Below, one piece after another: positions 1 to 9,698 of a stretch of DNA of 64,000 bases. How positions within the stretch are numbered: position 1 is the first letter of the stretch; each line of letters opens with the position of its first letter. The stretch covers positions 16,268,295-16,332,294 of the forward strand of contig NC_035164.2 in the NCBI RefSeq assembly GCF_001659605.2. Direction: 5' to 3'. Below the pieces are notes generated by a model. That model did no database searches, had not been told where the DNA came from, and saw only the letters and a program-made list of their open reading frames with translations. The position numbers and the translations under genes were made by a program. This DNA is from Manihot esculenta (taxonomy: Eukaryota; Streptophyta; Magnoliopsida; Malpighiales; Euphorbiaceae).

Positions 1-5
1 AGTAT

Positions 6-2204
6 TGTAATACCCGGCTAGAGTCCGGCACCGAAATTCTTGTCGTCCGGTGGACTCCGGGATGTCGGAATCCTCTAAAGGGTAGGAGATATGAGTTTCT
101 CACGAATGTTGTGTGGTTTATTGTGTTACAGGTAAATGGAACCAAGTTTTGAGTTGAAATGAACCAAGGCAGAGGAGCCAAGTTCGGCCGCCGAAGATAA
201 GTTCGGCCGCCGAAAGTGCTCAAGATGCGGCTTCTGAATTCAGGTTCGGCCCCCGAATGTTGCATGGTTTTGCATGCGATTCGGCAGCCGAAGCTGAGTT
301 GCTTAGCCAGCAGTTTGGTATCCCTTAGTCAGCTTTGTGGACAGGTGTTATCACCAGATCATGTCCAGAAGTTGGTCACATCTCCCATGCTTTATCTGCA
401 CGCTTTGAGCTGCTCAGGCTAAGGGTTTCACAGGTGTGGAAAGTTTTGACGTGAAAACAAACTTAGTTTTGAATGTTTAGCAAAAAGCTCCGTTTGTGCG
501 AGTTTGAGAGTTTGAGGAGAGTTGGTCCATTTTCCTTAGTTCAGAGTGGTCAGCTTCTTGTTACAGGAGGTACGTAATGCTCTTGATCCTGTTTCTGTGT
601 TTTCTGAAGGTTTTATGGAAGTTCAGGGAGAGAGATGCATGTTTAAGTGACAAGTAGTGGTTTTGATGAGTTATGCATGTATACATGTTTCTGTGTTATG
701 TGTGATTTGTTGTTTGGGGTTATTAGATAGTTTTGGACCCCTGTGATCATATACGTGGGTATATGTGTGTTGAGGAGTTGGAGTATAGATGGTTTGAGTG
801 GTTGAAGGGAAGGAGAAGATGGTTTGCCGTTGAAGCTGAGTTCTGGATGAACTCAGGTTCGGCAGCCGAAGGTTCATTCGGCCGTCGAACCTCTTGCATG
901 GTGGCTTGGCTGCCACAGCCTGTTTTGCCTGTTCGGCTCTGTTTGGGGGATTCGGCCGCCGAAGGTGCCGCCGAAGGTGCTTGAGTTTCGTCTCTGGCGA
1001 GGACTTTCGGCCGCCGAACCTGCCGCCGAAAGTGTCCTGTCCAGCTTTCTTTTGCATGCTTTGCATGGATAGTTGAGTGAGTTTAAGGGGATTCTTGGGG
1101 AGGTTAAGAGAGTTATTGCTACGCTTGTTTGGTCCCTCATTTGAGTCCATCTATATAGGTACAGACCAGAGGAACCAGAGAGAGCAGCAGTGAGTACTGC
1201 TCCAGAGGTTCAGAGCCTGCAGAGTCAGTCAGTCCAGATAGCCAGAGGTGAGTGGAACTAAACTTATGACTTTTCATTGAATCACAAACTGCTTTTAGCA
1301 TAACTCATGCATCATGTTTATGCCATAGGTTGATTGCATTGGTATTCACGAATATGTTGCATTGCATCGTTATTTGGTGATGTGAGTGAATGCTGAATGA
1401 TCCAATAGTCTCAGACAGGAAGTCCAGGAGCCTTTGACTACGCCCTGGCAGGTATAGCGAAGTCCAGGAGCCTTTGACTACGCCCTGGCAGGTATAGCAA
1501 AGTCCAGGAGCCTTTGACTACGCCCTGGCAATGGTAAGTACAGAGGTGTTATATACACATATACATATATAACAGGAAGACCAGGTGCTCGATTCTACGC
1601 CCTGGCACAGAGTTACTGGGACTATGTGGTGACAGGTTTACTCTTGATGTGGCTTGTCTGTGATATGGTGCATTCCATGAGATCATATTTTACTGAGATG
1701 TTTTACTGTTCTACTCACTGGGCTATAGAGCTCATCCCACTCCCTTAACCCCAGTTTTGCAGGTTCAGTGTACAGTGTACAGGGACAGTCCAGCAGAGTA
1801 CAGGAAAAGTAAAGAGATCTGTAATAGCTTAGAGTGGACATGTAATATTAAAGAGATGTACTAGTGGTTGCTTGACCTAGTGATGTATGTTTTATACATG
1901 ATCTGTAAATGTATATATGTTTTCCTGTATGTGACAACCAGGCTTAACAGGTATGAGTTAACCCATCTAGAGCAAGCTCTAGTCAGGGATACAGAGTACA
2001 GAGTACATGAGTACAGAGTACAGAGATAGTGCATGCACAGGTTAAGCCTTGGTTCAGAAAAGAGTTTTATTTTCACAGAAAATGTATGATCATGTATGAG
2101 GGTTACAGGTACACAGAGAGTATAGCAGGCTTGCTACGGGTTCTGGCGGCCTTAAGCCGACCTGAATCCTAGCGCCGGTGACGGTCCATTTTGGGGTCGT
2201 TACA
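6..2204 (+). repeat. 5' LTR of element 1
   Basis: Starts TGTAATACCCGGC and ends GGGTCGTTACA, the termini shared by this LTR family. It contains about eight TTCGG-centre-CCGAA palindromes in two clusters (about 185-292 and 865-1035), three tandem CCAGG/CCTGG hairpin units (about 1428-1530) and a GC-rich conserved block next to its 3' end (about 2130-2204). No clear TATAAA box is seen where the other family members have one. ORFs seen in this LTR on either strand recur unchanged in the 3' LTR and show no protein features, so they are not annotated as genes. Confidence 0.95.
1426..1530 (+). repeat. Tandem hairpin minisatellite inside the 5' LTR of element 1
   Basis: Three direct copies of a unit of about 40 bp. 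Each carries GTCCAGG, a loop of about 15 bases with CTACGC, then CCTGGCA, so each can fold as a short stem-loop. A fourth divergent unit (GACCAGG to CCTGGCA) follows at about 1578-1606. The same array recurs in the 3' LTR at about 8814-8918. Confidence 0.85.
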
Positions 2205-2207
2205 GAT

Positions 2208-2220
2208 TGGTATCAGAGCC
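2208..2220 (+). other. Primer binding site of element 1 (initiator tRNA-Met)
   Basis: TGGTATCAGAGCC lies 3 bases after the 5' LTR. It is complementary to the 3' end of plant initiator tRNA-Met, the usual primer of Tekay-type elements. Confidence 0.92.
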
Positions 2221-2425
2221 CTAGGTTCACATGATCGGACCTATAGAGACAGTGTTGGGCTCAGACAGGTTAGAAGTGGTCAAGCACAATAGGAAATCAT
2301 GTCCACTAGGATAGGGTCTTGAGTCCTATCTGCTATGATATGCCATGAGTGTTGTATGTGTATGATTGATATGTGATGTTGATGTGCTAAAGTGGTCTGT
2401 TATATGTTGTGGTTCCAGAGTACAG

Positions 2426-3118
2426 ATGCGAGGAACTCGTCGATCAGCTCGATTGACTGGAGGCCCACCAGAGAGTGAGAGACCAGCTGCTCGTCCTCCT
2501 GCATTGCCAAGGGCAAGGTCTCAGAGATCTAGCAGGGAAGGTACGTCAATAGACCCTAGAAGGTCTGTCGACGAGAGCAGAAGAGGAACAGCTAGGGGAG
2601 GAAGATCAGAGGAAAGGAGGGAAGCTATGGAGAGTGATCAGTCTAGAGATGACAGTATGGGTATAGGCAGGTTTGAGGAAGGTATGGGAGAGTCGCAGGG
2701 AGGTGCTCAGACTGGCTATCCAGAGTATCCGATGGGAGGTATGTCGGAGTACTCGAGTTTTGTGCCATATCCTCCTTATATGCCTTATATGCCTTATCCT
2801 TACTATCCACCATATCCTATGTATGCCTCTTCCCCTATCCATCCAAGTGCAGCACACCTAGAGCCAAATGAACCAGTACTACCACTAGAACCAGTAGCCC
2901 CTGTTGTTGACAGACATGAACCTAGCTCATCTGGAGGTAAAGTCCAAATGACGGAGTACTTGAAATTGGATGCTCCTAAATACAACACGGGAGATGATCC
3001 ATTTGATTATCTCAGAGCAGTTAGGATGATAACCAGTGAATTGGGAGCAGATGATAGGAGAGCCATTGAGATGGCAGGTTTCACATTCAAATGCAAGAAA
3101 AGCCAGAGAATGGTTTAA
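2426..3118 (+). CDS. gag: Gag N-terminal part of element 1 (ends at a +1 frame offset)
   Basis: The chosen start is the ATG at 2426, whose product begins [12 protein letters not shown]; the minus-strand relative element M has the same start. The frame runs for 230 residues. A basic, Arg/Ser-rich N-terminus is followed by a low-complexity Pro/Tyr/Met-rich stretch (about residues 110-150) and then the beginning of the capsid domain ([19 protein letters not shown], about residues 175-193). It ends at a TAA at 3116-3118 just after [10 protein letters not shown]. The capsid homology continues without a gap in the +1 frame ([10 protein letters not shown]). Gag forms the virus-like particle in the cytoplasm. 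Either this family uses recoding at this site or both copies carry an inactivating frameshift. Confidence 0.85.
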   Translation: MRGTRRSARLTGGPPESERPAARPPALPRARSQRSSREGTSIDPRRSVDESRRGTARGGRSEERREAMESDQSRDDSMGIGRFEEGMGESQGGAQTGYPEYPMGGMSEYSSFVPYPPYMPYMPYPYYPPYPMYASSPIHPSAAHLEPNEPVLPLEPVAPVVDRHEPSSSGGKVQMTEYLKLDAPKYNTGDDPFDYLRAVRMITSELGADDRRAIEMAGFTFKCKKSQRMV

Positions 3119-6100
3119 GAATTATGTGGAGCCTAGAATGGACAGCATGTCATGGGGAGAGTTCGCCAATGAGTTTGCAGGGTGGGCTTTTCCTGACAGT
3201 TCGAGGGAGATGAAAGTAATTGAATTTGAACAGTTGCGACAGACAGATGAGATGAGTGTTGATGAATTCACAGATAAGTTCCTGGATCTGCTTCAGTACG
3301 TGGGTCAAGCCTATGATACTGATCAGAAGAAAGCAAGGAGATATACTATGAGACTGCATCCCAGGTATGCTTCCTTGATTCTTCCAGCAGAAAAGGAGAG
3401 TTTCCATACCATAGTAGACGCAGCCAGGAAAATGGAAGCTAGTGCCAATATTCAGAAACAGTCAAAGGCACAGGCTTCGGGTTCTAAAGCCCCCACACCA
3501 AGCAGTAAAAGATGGGATAGAGCAAAAGGAACAAAGAGTAAGTTTTGGAGTAAAGTCAAGTCAGGTCTGGGAATAGGTAGTGGCTCAAGCTCTGGCACAG
3601 CTCCAGTCTGCAGACGATGCGGAAAACCACATGGAGGAGTTTATCGGTTGGGATCTACAGCTTGTTTTCGATGTGGACAGGAAGGGCATATTGCTCGAGA
3701 TTGTCCGCAGATGACTTTTGCACCATCCCAGCAGATGAGTTCAGGCAGTGTGGTACAGCCAGATGTACGGCCAGCAGCTCCAGTCATGCCTCAGACTAGT
3801 GGCAGAGGTAGAGGGAGAGGGGTAGCCTCTACTTCAGCAGCAGGTTCCCGAGGTGGAAATCCGGTAGCCCCAGCACGGATTTTCACAGTGACACAGGAGG
3901 AGGCTATCACGTCGAACACAGTGGTGTCAGGTAATCTCATCATTGGGTGTTCAGATGTGTATGCTTTGATGGACCCCGGTGCTTCTCATTCCTTTATTGC
4001 TTCGAGAGCCATAGAGCGATTGGGTTTGATCAGTTCTGAGTTAGAGTATCCTCTCTGGGTCAGTGGACCCAAATGTGACCCATCAGTGGCAGTGTCAGTC
4101 TGTCGTTTCAGTCCAGTGTTCATAGAGGGTAGATGCCTTCCAGCTGACCTTGTGGTTCTAGATTTGACAGATTTTGATGTCATTCTAGGGATGGATTGGC
4201 TATCTGCATATAGTGCTACTTTGGACTGTAGAGAGAAGCTAGTGAGTCTCAGAGACCAGGATGGGTCAGAGTGTGTCTTCAGAGGAGACAGGAGAGGTAC
4301 ACCCAGAGGTATGATTTCAACCCTTCAGGCTCGTCGTTTGCTTAGGAGGGGTTGTCAGGGGTTTCTAGCTCATGTGAGAGAGCTAGACAGTCAGGTGAGG
4401 GAACCAGCCACAGTACCAGTAGTCCGAGAGTTTCTCGATGTGTTCCCAGATGATTTACCAGAACTACCACCTGATAGGGAGATAGGGTTTGAAATTGAAT
4501 TGCTGCCAGGTACCAGACCTATCTCTATTCCTCCCTACAGGATGGAGCCAGCTGAGTTAACAGAGTTGAAAGAACAGTTGCAGGACTTGGTAGATAAGGG
4601 TTTCATCCGCCCTAGTACCTCACCTTGGGGTGCTCCAGTGCTCTTTGTCAGAAAGAAGGATGGATCCCTCAGACTTTGTATCGACTACAGACAGTTGAAC
4701 AAGGTCACTATCAAAAATAGGTATCCCTTACCTCGGATTGATGATCTATTTGACCAGCTAGCTGGAGCAGGTTGTTTCTCGAAAATAGATCTGAGATCTG
4801 GGTATCATCAGTTGAGAGTCAGAGAGGCCGATGTGCCTAAGACAGCTTTCCGGACCAGATATGGGCATTATGAGTTCTTAGTGATGCCGTTCGGGTTGAC
4901 TAACGCCCCTGCAGCATTTATGGATCTCATGAACAGGGTATTCAGTGAGTTTCTGGATCACTTTGTCATTGTGTTTATCGATGATATCTTAGTGTATTCT
5001 AGAGATGCAGAGGAGCATGCCCAGCATCTGAGGATCGTTCTGCAGACACTGAGAGAGCATGGTTTATATGCCAAGTTCTCGAAGTGTGAGTTTTGGTTAC
5101 GGAGCATTGCCTTCTTGGGACATGTGGTATCAGCAGAGGGTATTGAGGTAGACCCCAAGAAGATAGAGGCTGTAGCTAACTGGCCCAGACCCACGACAGT
5201 GACTGAGATTAAAAGCTTTCTGGGACTGGCAGGTTACTACAGGAGGTTCGTTCAGAACTTCTCAAAGATAGCAGCTCCTATGACCAAACTGACTCAGAAG
5301 AACCAGAAGTTTATCTGGTCAGACCAGTGTGAAGAGAGCTTTGAGGAGCTCAAGAGGAGATTGACAACAGCACCAGTGTTAGCTCTGCCTGTCAGTAATG
5401 AAGAGTTCACAGTGTTCTGTGATGCATCTCGAGTGGGATTGGGTTGTGTATTGATGCAGAGTGATAGAGTAATAGCTTATGCTTCTAGACAGTTGAAGAA
5501 GCACGAGTTGAATTACCCTACCCATGACCTAGAGATGGCAACAGTTATCTTTGCACTTAAGATGTGGCGGCATTACCTCTACGGGGTTAAATGCGAGATC
5601 TTCACCGATCACAAGAGTTTACAGTACATCTTAAGTCAGAGAGAGCTAAATTTGCGGCAGAGAAGGTGGGTCGAATTGCTCAGTGATTATGATTGTAAAA
5701 TCCAGTATCATCCGGGTAAGGCGAATGTTGTCGCAGACGCCCTAAGCCGGAAGTCACTAAGCAGTTTATCCCATATAGCAGCAGAGCGGAGACCAGTTGT
5801 GATGGAGCTTTATAAGCTCTTTGCCAAGGGATTACAGCTAGAGTTGTCTGGTACAGGTGCGTTGATAGCACAGATGAGAGTGACACCTGTGTTTCTGGAG
5901 CAGATAGCTCAGAGACAGCATGAGGACCCTGAGTTGATGAAAATTGCCAGGACTGTTCAGTCAGGCAACAGTGTAGAGTTTCGTTTTGACAGCAAAGGGA
6001 TCCTTCGCTATGGGAGTCGACTTTGTGTACCAGATAGGGGCAGTGTGAAGGAAGACATTATGAGGGAAGCTCATAATGCGAGGTATAGTGTTCACCCAGG

Positions 6101-7316
6101 AGCCACCAAGATGTATCAGGATCTGAAAAGGGTCTATTGGTGGCCAGCCATGAAGAAAGAAGTGGTGCAGTTCGTGACAGCCTGTGAGGTTTGTCAGAGG
6201 GTGAAATTAGAGCATCAGAAACCAGCCGGAATGCTTAACCCATTACCGATTCCAGAGTGGAAATGGGAGAACATCGCCATGGATTTTGTAGTGGGTTTAC
6301 CAGTAGCGTCCAACAGGATAGACTCGATATGGGTGATTGTGGACAGACTCACGAAATCTGCTCATTTTCTTCCAGTACGGAGTAACTATTCTGTGGATAA
6401 GTTGGCACAGGTCTATCTGGATGAGATAGTGAGATTACATGGAGTTCCAGTGTCTATAGTTTCAGACAGAGGACCTCATTTTACCTCCTGCTTTTGGCGG
6501 AGTCTGCAAAGTGCGATGGGCACGAGATTGGATTTTAGTACTGCTTTCCACCCACAAACGGATGGACAGTCAGAAAGGACCATCCAGACCATAGAGGATA
6601 TGCTTCAACTATGTGTGTTAGACTTTGGCGGTTCTTGGAGGCAGCATCTACCTTTGGTGGAGTTTGCCTACAATAACAGCCATCATGCGAGCATCGGGAT
6701 GGCTCCTTATGAAGCTTTGTATGGGAGGAAGTGCAGATCCCCTGTTTGCTGGGAAGAGGTAGGAGAGAAGGCACTTGCAGGGCCAGAGTTAGTAAACATT
6801 ACCAGTAGAATGGTGCCCATGATCAGAGAGAGAATCAGAACAGCTCAGAGTAGACAGAAAAGTTATGCAGACGTTCGCAGAAAGCAGTTAGAGTTTCAAG
6901 AGGGTAATTGGGTATTGCTAAAAGTGTCTCCAATGAAAGGAGTGGTTCGGTTTGGAAAGAAAGGTAAATTGGCTCCACGGTACATTGGACCCTTTGAGGT
7001 GTTGCAGAGGATCGGAAATGTGTCGTATAAGCTGGATTTACCTGCTTCTATGGAGAGAATTCACCAGGTATTTCATGTTTCTATGCTCCGACAGTTTGTG
7101 TCAGATCCGAATCAGGTTCTGAGTGAGCCTGAGGTGGAGATTCATCCGGATCTCACCTATATAGAGCAGCCAGTGCGGATTCTGGACACGCAGATCAGAC
7201 AGCTAAGGAACAAGGAGATTCCGATGGTGAAAGTTCTATGGAACCACCATAATCTAGAAGAGTGCACCTGGGAGACGCGGGAGTCTATGCTCCAGCAGTA
7301 TCCATATTTGTTTTGA
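3102..7316 (+). CDS. pol: Gag C-terminus and Pol polyprotein of element 1 (PR-RT-RH-IN-chromodomain)
   Basis: One frame, open from upstream of 3102 to the TGA at 7314-7316, with no internal stop. Positions below are counted from an in-frame Met at 3036. In order: rest of the capsid; a CCHC zinc knuckle [14 protein letters not shown] (about 210-223); aspartic protease with DPGASHSF (about 312); reverse transcriptase with FIDDILVYS (about 647); RNase H beginning [10 protein letters not shown] (about 793); integrase with an HHCC finger, then D (AMDFVVGL, about 1084), D (SDRGPHFTS, about 1143) and E (GQSERTIQ, about 1178); a GPF module (YIGPFEVL); and a chromodomain-like tail ending YPYLF. The catalytic RT, RH and IN residues look intact. 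The protease reads DPG rather than D-S/T-G, as in element M. The C-terminal chromodomain supports a chromovirus. This is the only full-length pol in the window. Confidence 0.93.
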   Translation, partial: AREWFKNYVEPRMDSMSWGEFANEFAGWAFPDSSREMKVIEFEQLRQTDEMSVDEFTDKFLDLLQYVGQAYDTDQKKARRYTMRLHPRYASLILPAEKESFHTIVDAARKMEASANIQKQSKAQASGSKAPTPSSKRWDRAKGTKSKFWSKVKSGLGIGSGSSSGTAPVCRRCGKPHGGVYRLGSTACFRCGQEGHIARDCPQMTFAPSQQMSSGSVVQPDVRPAAPVMPQTSGRGRGRGVASTSAAGSRGGNPVAPARIFTVTQEEAITSNTVVSGNLIIGCSDVYALMDPGASHSFIASRAIERLGLISSELEYPLWVSGPKCDPSVAVSVCRFSPVFIEGRCLPADLVVLDLTDFDVILGMDWLSAYSATLDCREKLVSLRDQDGSECVFRGDRRGTPRGMISTLQARRLLRRGCQGFLAHVRELDSQVREPATVPVVREFLDVFPDDLPELPPDREIGFEIELLPGTRPISIPPYRMEPAELTELKEQLQDLVDKGFIRPSTSPWGAPVLFVRKKDGSLRLCIDYRQLNKVTIKNRYPLPRIDDLFDQLAGAGCFSKIDLRSGYHQLRVREADVPKTAFRTRYGHYEFLVMPFGLTNAPAAFMDLMNRVFSEFLDHFVIVFIDDILVYSRDAEEHAQHLRIVLQTLREHGLYAKFSKCEFWLRSIAFLGHVVSAEGIEVDPKKIEAVANWPRPTTVTEIKSFLGLAGYYRRFVQNFSKIAAPMTKLTQKNQKFIWSDQCEESFEELKRRLTTAPVLALPVSNEEFTVFCDASRVGLGCVLMQSDRVIAYASRQLKKHELNYPTHDLEMATVIFALKMWRHYLYGVKCEIFTDHKSLQYILSQRELNLRQRRWVELLSDYDCKIQYHPGKANVVADALSRKSLSSLSHIAAERRPVVMELYKLFAKGLQLELSGTGALIAQMRVTPVFLEQIAQRQHEDPELMKIARTVQSGNSVEFRFDSKGILRYGSRLCVPDRGSVKEDIMREAHNARYSVHPGATKMYQDLKRVYWWPAMKKEVVQFVTACEVCQRVKLEHQKPAGMLNPLPIPEWKWENIAMDFVVGLPVASNRIDSIWVIVDRLTKSAHFLPVRSNYSVDKLAQVYLDEIVRLHGVPVSIVSDRGPHFTSCFWRSLQSAMGTRLDFSTAFHPQTDGQSERTIQTIEDMLQLCVLDFGGSWRQHLPLVEFAYNNSHHASIGMAPYEALYGRKCRSPVCWEEVGEKALAGPELVNITSRMVPMIRERIRTAQSRQKSYADVRRKQLEFQEGNWVLLKVSPMKGVVRFGKKGKLAPRYIGPFEVLQRIGNVSYKLDLPASMERIHQVFHVSMLRQFVSDPNQVLSEPEVEIHPDLTYIEQPVRILDTQIRQLRNKEIPMVKVLWNHHNLEECTWETRESMLQQYPYLF

Positions 7317-7363
7317 GGTTAGTTTTCTCCATTTCATGTGTTACTTGTGTGTTTTAGGAACCT

Positions 7364-7394
7364 TCGAGGACGAATGTTCTTAAGGGGGGGAGAA
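7364..7394 (+). other. Hairpin and polypurine tract before the 3' LTR of element 1
   Basis: TTCGAGGACGAA at about 7364 forms a small inverted repeat. It is followed by the purine run TTAAGGGGGGGAGAA, which abuts the 3' LTR at 7395. This tract primes plus-strand synthesis. The same hairpin-plus-PPT arrangement precedes the LTRs at 12673 (minus strand) and 63079. Confidence 0.9.
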
Positions 7395-9592
7395 TGTAAT
7401 ACCCGGCTAGAGTCCGGCACCGGAATTCTTGTCGTCCGGTGGACTCCGGGATGTCGGAATCCTCTAAAGGGTAGGAGATATGAGTTTCTCACGAATGTTG
7501 TGTGGTTTATTGTGTTACAGGTAAATGGAACCAAGTTTTGAGTTGAAATGAACCAAGGCAGAGGAGCCAAGTTCGGCCGCCGAAGATAAGTTCGGCCGCC
7601 GAAAGTGCTCAAGATGCGGCTTCTGAATTCAGGTTCGGCCCCCGAATGTTGCATGGTTTTGCATGCGATTCGGCAGCCGAAGCTGAGTTGCTTAGCCAGC
7701 AGTTTGGTATCCCTTAGTCAGCTTTGTGGACAGGTGTTATCACCAGATCATGTCCAGAAGTTGGTCACATCTCCCATGCTTTATCTGCACGCTTTGAGCT
7801 GCTCAGGCTAAGGGTTTCACAGGTGTGGAAAGTTTTGACGTGAAAACAAACTTAGTTTTGAATGTTTAGCAAAAAGCTCCGTTTGTGCGAGTTTGAGAGT
7901 TTGAGGAGAGTTGGTCCGTTTTCCTTAGTTCAGAGTGGTCAGCTTCTTGTTACAGGAGGTACGTAATGCTCTTGAACCTGTTTCTGTGTTTTCTGAAGGT
8001 TTTATGGAAGTTCAGGGAGAGAGATGCATGTTTAAGTGACAAGTAGTGGTTTTGATGAGTTATGCATGTATACATGTTTCTGTGTTATGTGTGATTTGTT
8101 GTTTGGGGTTATTAGATAGTTTTGGACCCCTGTGATCATATACGTGGGTATATGTGTGTTGAGGAGTTGGAGTATAGATGGTTTGAGTGGTTGAAGGGAA
8201 GGAGAAGATGGTTTGCCGTTGAAGCTGAGTTCTGGATGAACTCAGGTTCGGCAGCCGAAGGTTCATTCGGCCGCCGAACCTCTTGCATGGTGGCTTGGCT
8301 GCCACAGCCTGTTTTGCCTGTTCGGCTCTGTTTGGGGGATTCGGCCGCCGAAGGTGCCGCCGAAGGTGCTTGAGTTTCGTCTCTGGCAAGGACTTTCGGC
8401 CGCCGAACCTGCCGCCGAAAGTGTCCTGTCCAGCTTTCTTTTGCATGCTTTGCATGGATAGTTGAGTGAGTTTAAGGGGATTCTTGGGGAGGTTAAGAGA
8501 GTTATTGCTACGCTTGTTTGGTCCCTCATTTAAGTCCATCTATATAGGTACAGACCAGAGGAACAGAGAGAGCAGCAGTGAGTACTGCTCCAGAGGTTCA
8601 GAGCCTGCAGAGTCAGTCAGTCCAGATAGCCAGAGGTGAGTGGAACTAAACTTATGACTTTTCATTGAATCACAAACTGCTTTTAGCATAACTCATGCAT
8701 CATGTTTATGCCATAGGTTGATTGCATTGGTATTCACGAATATGTTGCATTGCATCGTTATTTGGTGATGTGAGTGAATGCTGAATGATCCAATAGTCTC
8801 AGACAGGAAGTCCAGGAGCCTTTGACTACGCCCTGGCAGGTATAGCGAAGTCCAAGAGCCTTTGACTACGCCCTGGCAGGTATAGCAAAGTCCAGGAGCC
8901 TTTGACTACGCCCTGGCAATGGTAAGTACAGAGGTGTTATATACACATATACATATATAACAGGAAGACCAGGTGCTCGATTCTACGCCCTGGCACAGAG
9001 TTACTGGGACTATGTGGTGACAGGTTTACTCTTGATGTGGCTTGTCTGTGATATGGTGCATTCCATGAGATCATATTTTACTGAGATGTTTTACTGTTCT
9101 ACTCACTGGGCTATAGAGCTCATCCCACTCCCTTAACCCCAGTTTTGCAGGTTCAGTGTACAGTGTACAGGGACAGTCCAGCAGAGTACAGGAAAAGTAA
9201 AGAGATCTGTAATAGCTTAGAGTGGACATGTAATATTAAAGAGATGTACTAGTGGTTGCTTGACCTAGTGATGTATGTTTTATACATGATCTGTAAATGT
9301 ATATATGTTTTCCTGTATGTGACAACCAGGCTTAACAGGTATGAGTTAACCCATCTAGAGCAAGCTCTAGTCAGGGATACAGAGTACAGAGTACATGAGT
9401 ACAGAGTACAGAGATAGTGCATGCACAGGTTAAGCCTTGGTTCAGAAAAGAGTTTTATTTTCACAGAAAATGTATGATCATGTATGAGGGTTACAGGTAC
9501 ACAGAGAGTATAGCAGGCTTGCTACGGGTTCTGGCGGCCTTAAGCCGACCTGAATCCTAGCGCCGGTGACGGTCCGTTTTGGGGTCGTTACA
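7395..9592 (+). repeat. 3' LTR of element 1
   Basis: Nearly identical to the LTR at 6-2204, with about eight substitutions and one 1-bp indel seen by eye. It ends GTCGTTACA immediately before the AGTAT target-site duplicate at 9593-9597. Confidence 0.95.
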
Positions 9593-9698
9593 AGTATATA
9601 TCATGGCATTCGTGATGCATGAACATGCTTGAAATTTATTTGCTTTAAAACATAAAGATCCATTCTACTCACCTCAGGCTGACTCTGAACAGACTTTG

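Larger units (their letters stand above)
6..9592 (+). mobile_element. Complete Tekay/Del-like Ty3-gypsy LTR retrotransposon (element 1)
   Basis: A full element with LTR, tRNA-Met PBS, gag, pol, polypurine tract and LTR. It is flanked by the 5-bp target-site duplication AGTAT at 1-5 and 9593-9597. The two LTRs are about 2.2 kb each. By eye they differ at about eight bases plus one single-base indel, so the insertion is recent. The domain order PR-RT-RH-IN and the chromodomain-like C-terminus place it among chromoviruses, probably Tekay/Del. It sits inside the 3' LTR of the minus-strand element M; the sister LTR near 23158 shows the same AGTAT site uninterrupted. One odd feature is that gag and the rest of the polyprotein lie in two frames, offset by +1. 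Confidence 0.95.

Noticed and set aside
671..1150. 159-aa minus-strand ORF (and repeats at 8060-8539) plus 88-, 83- and 60-aa ORFs in the same LTR
   Set aside because: All are readings of the palindrome-rich LTR DNA in different frames (repetitive RRP, GRFGG, SAAE strings). They recur with the LTR and have no family features.
1426..1530. CRISPR-like direct repeats with different spacers
   Set aside because: Plant LTR sequence. The repeats are adjacent 40-bp units with internal stem-loops, no unique spacers and no cas genes.
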